Assembly (NCBI GenBank): GCA_031411655.1
Contig: JANOBM010000247.1
Span: forward strand, 124,001 to 188,000
Length of the DNA: 64,000 nucleotides
Direction of reading: 5' to 3'
From: UBA6163 sp031411655
GTDB taxonomy: Bacteria > Planctomycetota > Planctomycetia > Pirellulales > Pirellulaceae
The translations under genes were made by a program, and so were the position numbers. Under the pieces are notes generated by a model, which was not told where the DNA came from, made no database searches, and saw only the letters and a program-made list of their open reading frames with translations. Of the stretch, positions 55,821 to 63,842 are shown in pieces (position 1 is the stretch's first letter; each line of letters starts with the position of its first letter).

Positions 55821-57802
55821 ACCGGTCTACTGGTTTTCGTAATAAACTGATTTACTTAGCGATTCTAATCGCGATGCTCATCCCGCTGTATTTGCTAGGG
55901 CAACCTGCAGGGGGTAGTACGGGCGACGCAGGTGGTCAGCTCACGCAGATGCGAACGAAGTTCAACATCGCGGAAAGTGAATTGGGCGATATCAACCCCG
56001 CGAGTGAGACCATGAAGCTTGCGTCTCTCGGACTTCGGGGCGTTGCAGCGACGTTGCTATGGAATAATGCACATGAATGCCGCAAAACACACGAGTGGGA
56101 CCGACTCAAGGCCACGCTCAATAGCATTGCTTTGTTGCAGCCGCACTACGAAAAGGTCTGGGAGTTTCAAGCTCATAACCTTGCGTACAACGTCTCCACC
56201 GAATTCGACGACTATCGACAACGGTACGCGATGGTTCGTGAAGGCACCGAGTTTTTGACGCAAGGCGTTGAGCAGAATCGCAAAGCTCCTCGTTTGGTCT
56301 GGTACACCGGATGGTTCTACGGCCAGAAAATGGGAATGAGTGACGAGAAGCGTCAGTTCCGTAAATTGTTCGCTGACGATAATCGGTTGCATGACTCGCT
56401 TCGCGAACACGACATCAACGTTGACAGTCCTGATGCCCGCGGTCCAGAAAACAAGCCGGACAATTGGTTGGTTGGTCGCCTTTGGCTAAACCATGGGTAC
56501 GATATCGTCGACAATGGCGTGAAAATTCGAAATCAGACGCCGATTAATTTCTTTGAGACTGGGCCAAAGTGGCGTATCAAACACGCCGAAGCGATTGAAA
56601 GCGAAGGCGTCCTCGACGACCGTGCAAAGGATGCGTGGGTGAAGGCCGGCGACGACTGGACCACGCTCGGAAAACGAAGTATTCCGACGACTGCGGCTTT
56701 CACGATCAAGATGGGTTCGCTGGATGAGCTCGAACGCCAACTCGCGGATACCAAGGAGGAGTTTCTGACCTTGGTCGGCGACACCATGGAAAACGAGAAA
56801 CAAGCCTTGCTCAGCGCACTCACGGTGGAAGAGCGCACGGCCTGGGATACGAATCCCGATGATCGAACGCAGGAGCAAGCGACGCTCGCTACGCAACTCT
56901 ATTACCGCCTGCAGCCGTCTCTTGATACCGTCGCGAAGAAATCTCCTCCCGCAGTGCGCCTTCGAGCGATCGAATTGAATTCACTGGTTGGCGATCTCGA
57001 AGCTCGCATTCAAAAAACGGCAGGCCATCGAACTCAAATCAACTACGATTACTGGAGTACGTTGACCAAGGCTGAACAGGAAGACCGGACGATTCAAGCC
57101 CGACGCTTGCTCTACGATGCGGAGAAAGCCAATGCCCGCGCGGAATTGGATTTGGCGATCTCAAAATACGAAGAAGCATTCGCTCTCTGGGCGAAAGTTT
57201 TCGATGATTACCCGGTTCTGACTCTCGATGACCTTAGCGAGGATCTTGTTCGGGCGATCCGTCGCTACACCATCGCCATCGACAAGGAGGACTTTGACGA
57301 AGACTTTCCGCTACTCGACTTTGTGACGATGATGAGTGGCGACACACGGTCAGCCGCCGAATACGAGCGACTTCGTAAACTTCAAGCTGAAAAGCTTAAG
57401 GCGAAAGAGGAAGAGCAGATCAAAGCAGAGCTAGAAGCCGAAGCGGCCTCGAAAAGCGAGGCCACAGGCGATGAGGGCGTAGTGGGACCAACCGATGGTT
57501 CCGAAGCAAAGCCAGAAATGACGGAGGCCGCAGAGAATGCAACGCCAGGAGATGCCGCAGCGGACTCCCAAAAAGTTGAACCTACGGATGAGCCAGTCGG
57601 TGATGACGCTGTTCAGGAAAAGTCCGACGATAGTGAACCGTCAGAAAAGGCGGAAGCTACTTCGGAAGCCGGTGAAGGCGAACCTGTAGAAGGCGAACCT
57701 GTAGAAGGGGAACCTGTAGAAGGTGCGGGCGAAGATCCACAAAAATTGAATGAAGGTGACGGAACCTCGCCTCCAGAGGAGCCAGCCAGCGAAGCGTCTT
57801 AG
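55817..57802 (+). CDS. Uncharacterised membrane-anchored protein with acidic repeat tail
   Basis: 661 residues. N-terminal anchor (LIYLAILIAMLIPLYLLGQ), then a largely helical domain (LRGVAATLLWNNAHECRKTHEWDRLKATL, LLQPHYEKVWEFQAHNLAYNVSTEF), with TPR-like spacing. The last 130 residues are rich in Glu, Ala and Pro and include an exact tandem of EGEPV encoded by a 15-bp unit at about 57667-57725. The gene overlaps the permease stop by ATGA and so belongs to the ABC operon; it may be the extracytoplasmic partner of the exporter. I do not recognise the family. Confidence 0.7.
   Translation: MNRSTGFRNKLIYLAILIAMLIPLYLLGQPAGGSTGDAGGQLTQMRTKFNIAESELGDINPASETMKLASLGLRGVAATLLWNNAHECRKTHEWDRLKATLNSIALLQPHYEKVWEFQAHNLAYNVSTEFDDYRQRYAMVREGTEFLTQGVEQNRKAPRLVWYTGWFYGQKMGMSDEKRQFRKLFADDNRLHDSLREHDINVDSPDARGPENKPDNWLVGRLWLNHGYDIVDNGVKIRNQTPINFFETGPKWRIKHAEAIESEGVLDDRAKDAWVKAGDDWTTLGKRSIPTTAAFTIKMGSLDELERQLADTKEEFLTLVGDTMENEKQALLSALTVEERTAWDTNPDDRTQEQATLATQLYYRLQPSLDTVAKKSPPAVRLRAIELNSLVGDLEARIQKTAGHRTQINYDYWSTLTKAEQEDRTIQARRLLYDAEKANARAELDLAISKYEEAFALWAKVFDDYPVLTLDDLSEDLVRAIRRYTIAIDKEDFDEDFPLLDFVTMMSGDTRSAAEYERLRKLQAEKLKAKEEEQIKAELEAEAASKSEATGDEGVVGPTDGSEAKPEMTEAAENATPGDAAADSQKVEPTDEPVGDDAVQEKSDDSEPSEKAEATSEAGEGEPVEGEPVEGEPVEGAGEDPQKLNEGDGTSPPEEPASEAS
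57667..57725 (+). repeat. 15-bp tandem repeat encoding EGEPV
   Basis: GAAGGCGAACCTGTA-type units repeat three times in frame (one base differs in the last unit), then continue as GAAGGTGCGGGC. Such coding repeats change length by slippage without breaking the frame. It lies in the acidic tail of the ABC-linked protein. Confidence 0.85.
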
Positions 57803-58012
57803 CCCACAAGTACCTGAGTTCAGGTGCGTAGGCTACGGATGAAACGACGGATCGAGTCGATACGGGACGTTCAAGCAGCGAAGTCGATTTCGCCGGTCGT
57901 TTCTTTGCGTACCGCGCTGTTGCTCCATACGGTTCGTCGCTAGACAATCTCAGGCGGATCTTTTATTTTGAAGGGACAGGTTGGGTTGCGAGAGACAGGT
58001 CAGGCTGGGTCA

Positions 58013-58085
58013 GGGGCCGTAGCTCAGTTGGGAGAGCGCTGCGTTCGCAATGCAGAGGTCGAGGGTTCAACTCCCTTCGGCTCCA
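58013..58085 (+). tRNA. tRNA-Ala (anticodon CGC)
   Basis: A full cloverleaf of 73 nt: acceptor GGGGCCG/CGGCTCC, D arm GCTC-AGTTGGGA-GAGC, anticodon stem CTGCG/TGCAG with loop TTCGCAA (anticodon CGC, codon GCG), variable AGGTC, T arm GAGGG-TTCAACT-CCCTT and A73. The third acceptor pair is G3-U70, the alanine identity element. CCA is not encoded. A T-rich terminator follows at 58095. Confidence 0.97.
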
Positions 58086-58094
58086 TTCAGTAAG

Positions 58095-58118
58095 CCTCCG
58101 TTTTTCGCGGGGTTTTTT
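58095..58118 (+). terminator. Intrinsic terminator after tRNA-Ala
   Basis: CCTCCG and CGCGGGG can pair (one bulged C) around a TTTTT loop, followed by six T residues and further T/C-rich sequence. It begins 10 bp after the tRNA. Confidence 0.55.
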
Positions 58119-58247
58119 CTTTTCGTTCTCTTTTCCGCTTGTCGATGCAACTGGCCCCAATTGCCATGAGTTGACTCCGTTCCATTCGGCTTATTGCCCG
58201 CGCGTGTAACGAAAGAGGTAACCGTTCGCGGACTGTCGGAGGACGCA

Positions 58248-58376
58248 TCAGTCGGAAAGTTCGGCGCCCAACTCAACCGCGTTTGCGGTTTGGAGCAAGC
58301 TTTGATCGGTGTAGGTGTCCATTGTCAACGCGATGTCTTTTTGCCTCATCACCGCCTGTGCTGTTCGTGGCGAATG
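58248..58376 (-). pseudogene. C-terminal remnant of a tyrosine recombinase (phage integrase)
   Basis: The minus strand reads HSPRTAQAVMRQKDIALTMD then TYTDQSLLQTANAVE and a stop at 58248. This is the last catalytic segment of planctomycete tyrosine recombinases (HPRTAQxxMRHSDIxLTM-x-x-YTD): the nucleophile Tyr is kept, while the usual His before it is Gln. Nothing before it (58377 onward) is recognisable as an integrase. The remnant lies 162 bp downstream of tRNA-Ala, the usual attachment target of integrative elements. Presumed non-functional. Confidence 0.75.
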
Positions 58377-58456
58377 CCGCCGTCGATTGGTGCGTCCTCG
58401 TCGAGTTTCGCAGGCGGCGACGATGAACCCGGTCCATCCAGTTATCGATCTTGTCG

Positions 58457-58804
58457 CTAGTCGGCAATCCATGTCGTGACTTGGTAGATATCCAGTCGGA
58501 ACAAGAGAACCGAGAGAATCAAACTCGCGATATACGCAAGTGCATGCTGCACACGTCGTCCCGGCAACCATCCCAAGGCAAACGCAAACGGCGCGACCGC
58601 TAAGGCCAGCAACATCAGGACAATGTGCAGAAAGAGTGGAATGCCAAACAGGAAGCCGCCTGGGTCATGAATGCCCGGAATGGCCCACTCACCAAGTGAC
58701 CAGCTTGCCAGCAGCCAGAACACAACTGCGTACATGTAGCTGATTAAGGGCATCATGCAAAAGGCTACGCTCGAACACCAGAACGGTTTGCTCACACGGA
58801 CCAC
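58457..58804 (-). CDS. Small membrane protein, unknown
   Basis: 115 residues with three strongly hydrophobic segments (LISYMYAVVFWLLASWSLG, GFLFGIPLFLHIVLMLLALAVAPFAFALGWLP and HALAYIASLILSVLLFRLDIY). No known motif. Coding is supported by the clean alternation of hydrophobic helices and short loops. No neighbours share its strand closely; a 534-bp gap lies upstream. Function unknown. Confidence 0.55.
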   Translation of the reverse strand: MVRVSKPFWCSSVAFCMMPLISYMYAVVFWLLASWSLGEWAIPGIHDPGGFLFGIPLFLHIVLMLLALAVAPFAFALGWLPGRRVQHALAYIASLILSVLLFRLDIYQVTTWIAD

Positions 58805-59338
58805 AATGCCGCCTTTGGATTAAGTCACGAAATGAGAAGACGCTACGCGTTTAAGGGTAGTTTACACGGACTTTTCACAACCATCGAGATATGCGCCGGA
58901 AGCATCAGCGTTTGCGAGGGGGCTGGCTGTCATGTCGTTATTATGAAAGCTTTAAGTGGTCGCCGAGTTCTTCTTCGCACACAACCTTTTTCTTAGATGG
59001 ATCGATTGTCTGAAGGATCGCTGTCGCGGACTGACGAGAGGTGATCGTGAACCGGTCAGGAAACGGCCGTGGTTCCATCGGTCTCCGTCTACTTTCGCAG
59101 ATATTTCAGGTGTGGCTCACCTGCGATAATAAAATGGATTAGCACCTCGCTCGCGATTGTCCGTATCAATCGCTCGGTTTAGGCCTGTGGGTTCGGAGAC
59201 CACAACCAGTTGCATTGGACTCGGCATGGGACGTCAAGTGGTGACCTCGCCTCGCGTTGTGGGCGCCGCTTGCCGGTAAATGCCGCCTGCCCCTAGAAAT
59301 GCGGTTTGTCGATAAGTAAAGCGGGCTTTCGAGAGCCT
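58805..59338. other. Intergenic region, nothing recognised
   Basis: 534 bp between two minus-strand genes. It must hold the promoter of the small membrane protein. It includes a weak inverted repeat GGTGTGGCTCACC (59109-59121). No ORF, RNA or transposon relic is convincing. Confidence 0.4.
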
Positions 59339-60154
59339 TCAAACGGCCGCAGAGGTGGCCCGGAGCGAGAACTCAACCTGCTTGATTCTTGGTAGTTGCA
59401 TAGGACCGTCCCGGTCGGCGCAGAAGATGGAAAATCGCTCTCCGTGCCGCTCAAGATGAGTGGCTAGGGCAACCTCAGGTGAGTTGTTATGAGCCGACAA
59501 GTGTCCCAAGCAAACCCATTGCAGTTGACTCTCATCACAACTGTCCAGAAGTTGTGCAGCATCGTCGTTGGAAAGGTGCCCACGCTTCCCTGAAATACGA
59601 TCCTTCAAACGTTGCGGGTAGGTCCCGTGACGAAGCATCTCGACGTCATAGTTGCTTTCGATCAATACTGCATCCAGGGAACCAATGACTTTTTGAAGAG
59701 CGCTGAAGACATGTCCTAAGTCGGTGAGCAAACCGAATCGCTGCCCGGATTCGACATCTTCTATGACAAAGCATACGCCCTCGATGGCATCGTGAGGTGT
59801 CCGCAAGGGCTCGATTCGCAGCGAACCAATTTGAAACGGCTTACCAGACACGAAATGGTTCGGACTTCCTATCCAGCCGGTCGCCGGCTTCGAACGAGTC
59901 GCGTTCCAAGTTCGCAAATTTGCATAGACAGGCAAACCGAATTTGCGGTGAAACACGCCGACGCCGCTGATGTGATCACAGTGTTCGTGAGAGAGGATCA
60001 ACGCATGGCAATCACGAATGTCGTAACCATATTCGGCCAGACGCGACTCGGCTTTGATTCCGCTAATGCCTGCGTCAAAGAGTAGGCGCGTTTCGCCACT
60101 CCGCACGAATACGCAGTTGCCCGAACTTCCTGATTGCAAAGTGATAACTTCCAT
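59339..60154 (-). CDS. MBL-fold metallo-hydrolase (WalJ/YycJ-like)
   Basis: 271 residues. Starts MEVITLQSGSSGNCVFV, then LLFDAGISGIKAESRL and the metal motif SHEHCDHISG (HxHxDH), followed by TDLGHVFSALQ, IESNYD and LGHLSAHNNSPEVA with further ligands. This is the YycJ/WalJ (VicX) branch of the metallo-beta-lactamase fold, thought to act in cell-wall or DNA-repair-related functions. It is a single gene. The exact substrate is unknown. Confidence 0.92.
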   Translation of the reverse strand: MEVITLQSGSSGNCVFVRSGETRLLFDAGISGIKAESRLAEYGYDIRDCHALILSHEHCDHISGVGVFHRKFGLPVYANLRTWNATRSKPATGWIGSPNHFVSGKPFQIGSLRIEPLRTPHDAIEGVCFVIEDVESGQRFGLLTDLGHVFSALQKVIGSLDAVLIESNYDVEMLRHGTYPQRLKDRISGKRGHLSNDDAAQLLDSCDESQLQWVCLGHLSAHNNSPEVALATHLERHGERFSIFCADRDGPMQLPRIKQVEFSLRATSAAV

Positions 60155-60349
60155 GGCACGAGTGTACCGAGTCGAGTCGTCGATTGGAAGTAAAGTGATT
60201 CATTCGCAACTTGCGTTAACCGACGCGAGTACAGCCTGCTTGTGTTGGCACAGATCGATCGGCGGAAACGCCGCTTCAATTGCCCTCGCCCTCTGTCCGA
60301 ATTCACGGCTGAGCTTCTATGCAAGTATTCGGCATTGTGGTGTACGAGT

Positions 60350-60721
60350 TTCTTGTTCTTGGATAACAAACGAGGAGGCTGGGCGGCAACGATTCACTAG
60401 TCGATGGTCAGTCGCGTCAAGGCAAATGGCGTTGAACCATTCGCATGGCTTCGGGACTGCTACGACCGGTTGCCGTACTACCCAGGCGGCGAGGCATTCG
60501 CGCGGTACCAAGCGGACGACCTGTCGACGAGCTCAGTGTCAGATGGACTCGTCCCGGACATATGGCTGCGAACTCTGGGCGTGACTAGGCGGGACTTCGG
60601 CGAAGCCCGACGCAGGGAGCGAGGGGCTGCCGACCGTCGTAAACGGCGCGAGCGACTCAAACGCAGACAAGGCAAATCCTTCCCCGCCGTATGTCGAACT
60701 CGCACTCGAACGGGTGGGTAA
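60350..60721 (+). pseudogene. IS66-family transposase C-terminal remnant
   Basis: In one frame the sequence reads LDNKRGGWAATIH, an in-frame TAG at 60398, then SMVSRVKANGVEPFAWLRD and LPYYPGGEAFARY, LVPDIW and a very basic tail (RRRERGAADRRKRRERLKRR). The order GSDRGGxAAAxL...SLxxSCKxxGxxPFxYLRD...RLP...LLPDxW is the C-terminus of IS66 transposases. The DDE core and the insertion-sequence ends are not found, so it is a decayed fragment. Its right border is uncertain, within 60550-60721. Confidence 0.7.
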
Positions 60722-60762
60722 GGTTTCGTCTTCGATCTGGATTTGCGTTAAACTCTGAAACC

Positions 60763-61059
60763 ATGGAAGTATTACGAAAGATCGTGCCGGGGATCTCGCT
60801 CAGTTTGTCAGGCGAGGCAACGATTGCTCCGTCGGTTCGTAACGTTTTGTTCGACATTGCCATCCAACTCGAAGAATCGACAAACCTTCCCATCGATATT
60901 GAGCATGTCGTGGCCGCAATCGTGTTGGCTGCTCGGAATAACGAGATCGACGCGAACGCACCGCTGGTCAGTGATGATTCGGTTCTGGTCGGCAAATTGG
61001 CACCGCACGTAAAATCAGTGTTTGCGCTCTATGGCGGCAAAGTCGGTCGCGACGAATGA
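60763..61059 (+). CDS. Small conserved-looking protein, unknown
   Basis: 98 residues from the ATG at 60763 (MEVLRKIVPGISLSLSGE). A longer start at 60691 overlaps the IS66 remnant. Soluble, alpha/beta pattern (APSVRNVLFDIAIQLEESTNLPIDIEHVVAAIVLAARNNEI). No motif recognised. Its stop is 12 bp before the ICMT-like gene on the same strand, so they are likely co-transcribed. Confidence 0.6.
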   Translation: MEVLRKIVPGISLSLSGEATIAPSVRNVLFDIAIQLEESTNLPIDIEHVVAAIVLAARNNEIDANAPLVSDDSVLVGKLAPHVKSVFALYGGKVGRDE

Positions 61060-61071
61060 GGGAAGATCGAC

Positions 61072-61689
61072 ATGCGAGATGAAATTGCGTTTCGCGCGGC
61101 CCTCTGCATTTTACTCGTACTTATCATTGTGATTGGTGTCCCGCATCGACTGAATGCGGCTTCTTCCGGTGAACGCATTTCGCACAGGCAAGAAGGGTAC
61201 GTTTTTGCTGCGACGTTGAGGATTTCAGGCTTATTGCTTTGGATGAGCACCCTCGCCTATCTCCTGTTTCCATCAACCGTTGCGTGGGCATCGATTCCGC
61301 TTCCGCTGGCATTACGGTGGTGCGGAGCGATCGTGGGAGCGGCTTGTACAGCGTTCTTGTACTGGACTCTTTCGACCTTGGGAAAGAATCTCACTGATAC
61401 CGCTGTGACCCGACGTGACGCGGTCTTGGTCACCCAAGGCCCTTATGGCTGGGTTCGGCATCCGTTTTACGTCTGTGCCGCGTTGCTAATGGTAGCCACT
61501 ACTACGCTGACCGCGAATGGTCTGATCGGCATCAGTAGCGTATTGGTGCTTACACTGCTTGCGTTGAGGACGCCGAAAGAAGAGCAAATGCTGATCCGGC
61601 GATTTGGCGAAGGATATCGAAATTATATGAAGACAACAGGTAAATTCTTTACTCGCCTTGGTGGTCGGGGCTTTCGTGGAAGAAATTAA
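61072..61689 (+). CDS. Isoprenylcysteine/phospholipid methyltransferase-like membrane protein
   Basis: 205 residues, four or five membrane spans. The C-terminal catalytic signature is complete: LVTQGPYGWVRHPFYVCAALLM, then RTPKEEQMLIRRFGEGYRNYMKTTGKFF. This is the PEMT/ICMT superfamily pattern (GPYxxxRHPxY ... EE..L...FG..Y..Y), which uses S-adenosylmethionine in the membrane to methylate lipids or isoprenyl-like groups. The substrate cannot be told. It follows the small 98-residue gene. Confidence 0.88.
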   Translation: MRDEIAFRAALCILLVLIIVIGVPHRLNAASSGERISHRQEGYVFAATLRISGLLLWMSTLAYLLFPSTVAWASIPLPLALRWCGAIVGAACTAFLYWTLSTLGKNLTDTAVTRRDAVLVTQGPYGWVRHPFYVCAALLMVATTTLTANGLIGISSVLVLTLLALRTPKEEQMLIRRFGEGYRNYMKTTGKFFTRLGGRGFRGRN

Positions 61690-62032
61690 AATGACACTTT
61701 CTATCCGCGTTCGTCGTACTCAAAAATAATCGTCCGAACTGACCGGTTCTTTGCAATGCTTGGTCACTCAACCTAATCGGTAAATCGCCGAATCTTTGCC
61801 GTCTAAGAATCAATCCGAAAACCATAAGCCGCTTTGGTGCTAGCCGCGGGTCTCTTCGGTTTTCGGATAGGTTCTTAGACAAGCATTGTGTCCGCCCCAA
61901 TACTCAGGATTGACCACATTTGAGAAAACGACCCTCAGTCTGCTTGCTAGGTTTGCTCCCCATCTTGATGATTACTCTGCATTAAACTCTTTCCGAAACT
62001 CCGACTGTCAAACTCCAACATTGAGCCATTTC
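61690..62032. other. Intergenic region holding a large inverted repeat
   Basis: 343 bp between the ICMT-like gene and the lactonase. Most of it is taken by the inverted repeat described at 61754-61888. The remaining part before the lactonase may contain its promoter; none is obvious. Confidence 0.5.
61754..61888. repeat. Large inverted repeat (23-bp arms, possible MITE or structured RNA)
   Basis: Arms at 61801-61823 (GTCTAAGAATCAATCCGAAA plus ACC) and 61858-61880 (GGTTTTCGGATAGGTTCTTA plus GAC) are inverted complements with three mismatches and a 34-nt loop. An outer pair CAATGCTTG (61754-61762) and CAAGCATTG (61880-61888) is also inverted, with 38 nt extra on the left side only. It could be a relic of a miniature element, an attenuator-like RNA or a terminator variant. 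Confidence 0.6.
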
Positions 62033-63181
62033 ATGGATAAGCTGCGCTGTCTCTTGTTTCTGTTCGTTTTGTTGCTTTCAAGGGATCTGCTAGCCATGGA
62101 GCCACCCCTGTCCGGAAAGTATTGGTTGTTTCTTGGCACCTATACCAGCGATGATGGTAGTAAGGGAATTTATCGCTGCTCACTTGACGCCGCGACCGGA
62201 AAACTCGGCGACCCTGAGGTTGCTATGGCTATCACCAACCCATCCTTTTTGCACATCTCACCCGATGGGAGATCGCTCTACTCCGTTGGCGAAAGCGCGC
62301 CCGACGGAAGCGTGCATTCATTCAAGCTCGATCTGTCGACGGGTATGCTCTCCGATCAGGTTTCGCTCACAAGCGGTGGGCCAGGCGCTTGCCATATTAG
62401 CACCGACAAGCAAAATCAATTCGCCGTTGTTTCCAATTATTCGGATGGGAGCTACGCATTTTTTAAGCTTAAGCCGGATGGTTCCATCGATTCGCGAATC
62501 GCCTACCACCGAGTGCCGCTCGTCAAGGTCGATGGCAAAGAACGCAAGGCGCTTGGCCATTGTGGGGCATTCAACTCGACGGGTGAATTCGCGTTCACGT
62601 GTGATGCAGGCCAAGATAAGCTCCACCTCTTTCGCCTCGACCGTGAAATGGCGACAGTTTCCATCAACGACCCGTCGTCGATATTGATGCCCGCTTCAAG
62701 TGCCCCGCGACATATCCATATCGCGGATGATGACAGTGTCGCATTCGTCAATGGTGAACATGATATGACCGTAAACCTGGTCAAGCTCGACACGAAATCC
62801 AATCGGTACGAGGTGGTCCAGAGCCTTTCAACTTTGCGCGCAGGTGAGCAAGTGCAAAACGGTGACAGTACCGCAGAATGCCGGATCCATCCGAACGGTA
62901 GGTTTGTGTATGTGTCCAATCGTGGCCATAACACGATCGCCGTCTTCAAGTTCGATGCGGTGGCGGCGAAACTTTCGCCTGTCGGGCACATTACGGGCGA
63001 TATCAAAATCCCGCGAAACTTTAACATTTCACCGTGCGGACGATGGATGTTGATTGCCAGTCAAGATGGTGGCAAAGTCGGTGTATTCGAGATCGATCAG
63101 GAGACCGGACTGGCGAACGAGACCTCCCACGTAGTCGCAATCAGTCGCTGTGTTTGTATTAAATTTGTAAGCAAGCTTTGA
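62033..63181 (+). CDS. Secreted lactonase, 7-bladed propeller (6-phosphogluconolactonase/YbhE family)
   Basis: 382 residues from the ATG at 62033, which directly gives a signal peptide (LRCLLFLFVLLLSRDLLA); the frame is open from 61886 but upstream residues do not fit. Lactonase hallmarks: WLFLGTYTSDDGSKGIYRCSLD, NPSFLHISPDGRSLYSVGE, GPGACHISTDKQNQFAVVSNY, ALGHCGAFNSTGEFAF, APRHIHIADD, STAECRIHPNGRFVYVSNRGHNTIAVF and PRNFNISPCGRWMLIASQ. Such enzymes hydrolyse sugar lactones; export suggests the substrate is extracytoplasmic sugar lactone, for which a secreted oxidoreductase like that at 3886 could be a source. That link is speculative. Confidence 0.9.
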   Translation: MDKLRCLLFLFVLLLSRDLLAMEPPLSGKYWLFLGTYTSDDGSKGIYRCSLDAATGKLGDPEVAMAITNPSFLHISPDGRSLYSVGESAPDGSVHSFKLDLSTGMLSDQVSLTSGGPGACHISTDKQNQFAVVSNYSDGSYAFFKLKPDGSIDSRIAYHRVPLVKVDGKERKALGHCGAFNSTGEFAFTCDAGQDKLHLFRLDREMATVSINDPSSILMPASSAPRHIHIADDDSVAFVNGEHDMTVNLVKLDTKSNRYEVVQSLSTLRAGEQVQNGDSTAECRIHPNGRFVYVSNRGHNTIAVFKFDAVAAKLSPVGHITGDIKIPRNFNISPCGRWMLIASQDGGKVGVFEIDQETGLANETSHVVAISRCVCIKFVSKL

Positions 63182-63243
63182 TCATGACAACTGCGTGACG
63201 TGACGGGACAGAGTTCTCGCAAACGTTTTGCGCCTAATTCTCT

Positions 63244-63842
63244 TTGAGCTTAAGGGCCTCCCGGCGAGGACGGTTACTTCATGGCGTCGCAAAGATTCAT
63301 CCAGCCGGTGGTTGTATTTCGGTTGGTGCGGCCAGGGCTACATGGGAAGTGAACGGCGGCACGATGCCTGCCCCGGACGCTCGACAAAAGCCAGGAGCGC
63401 TTTTTCCCAAAGCTCCTGGATTGGGCGTTAAGTTTGCAGAAATACGCGATGGCCTGTCAAACACTATCATGATCGTTGAAGATGCTGGGCGTCCTGAGGT
63501 TTGGATCAGTGGCCGCATGTCCGCTAATCCCCGAGGCGGCGCAGACATCATTGGCACACCGCACGTTGAGGAAGGTTGGGGGTGGGCTGACCTGCAAGAT
63601 AGCTTCAGCTTGGATGGTGGCAATGAATTGGGAATTCCTAACGCCACCAATAGCAGTACTTTCGTAGTGACGCGAAACGGAAATTGCATGGTGAACTGCT
63701 CAAACGACGGTGAAATCTACTCTTTTCATGTTGGTGGAGCGCATGCGACGGGTCGGTGTCGTTCTTGTCACAACAAATGAACGGCCTCCTTCTCGTTCAA
63801 TTGTGCACCAAAGACATGCGTGAGGTGATTGAAGAGAAGTGA
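63244..63842 (+). pseudogene. Frameshifted, 5'-truncated DUF1559 (prepilin-like) gene
   Basis: The frame from 63244 carries the DUF1559 C-terminal signature (KFAEIRDGLSNTIMIVEDAGRPEVW, then NDGEIYSFHVGGAHA). Here it shifts: the next residues, expected as DGSVxFLS, continue only in another frame from 63747 (DGSVSFLSQQMNGLLLVQL to EVIEEK and a stop at 63842). The prepilin leader and the N-terminal half are absent. DUF1559 proteins are a planctomycete-specific, often very expanded family of pilin-like proteins. Presumed non-functional. Confidence 0.78.

Noticed and set aside
57812..57825. ACCTGAGTTCAGGT palindrome after the ABC operon
   Set aside because: Arms would need a 2-nt loop and no T run follows, so it is not called a terminator.
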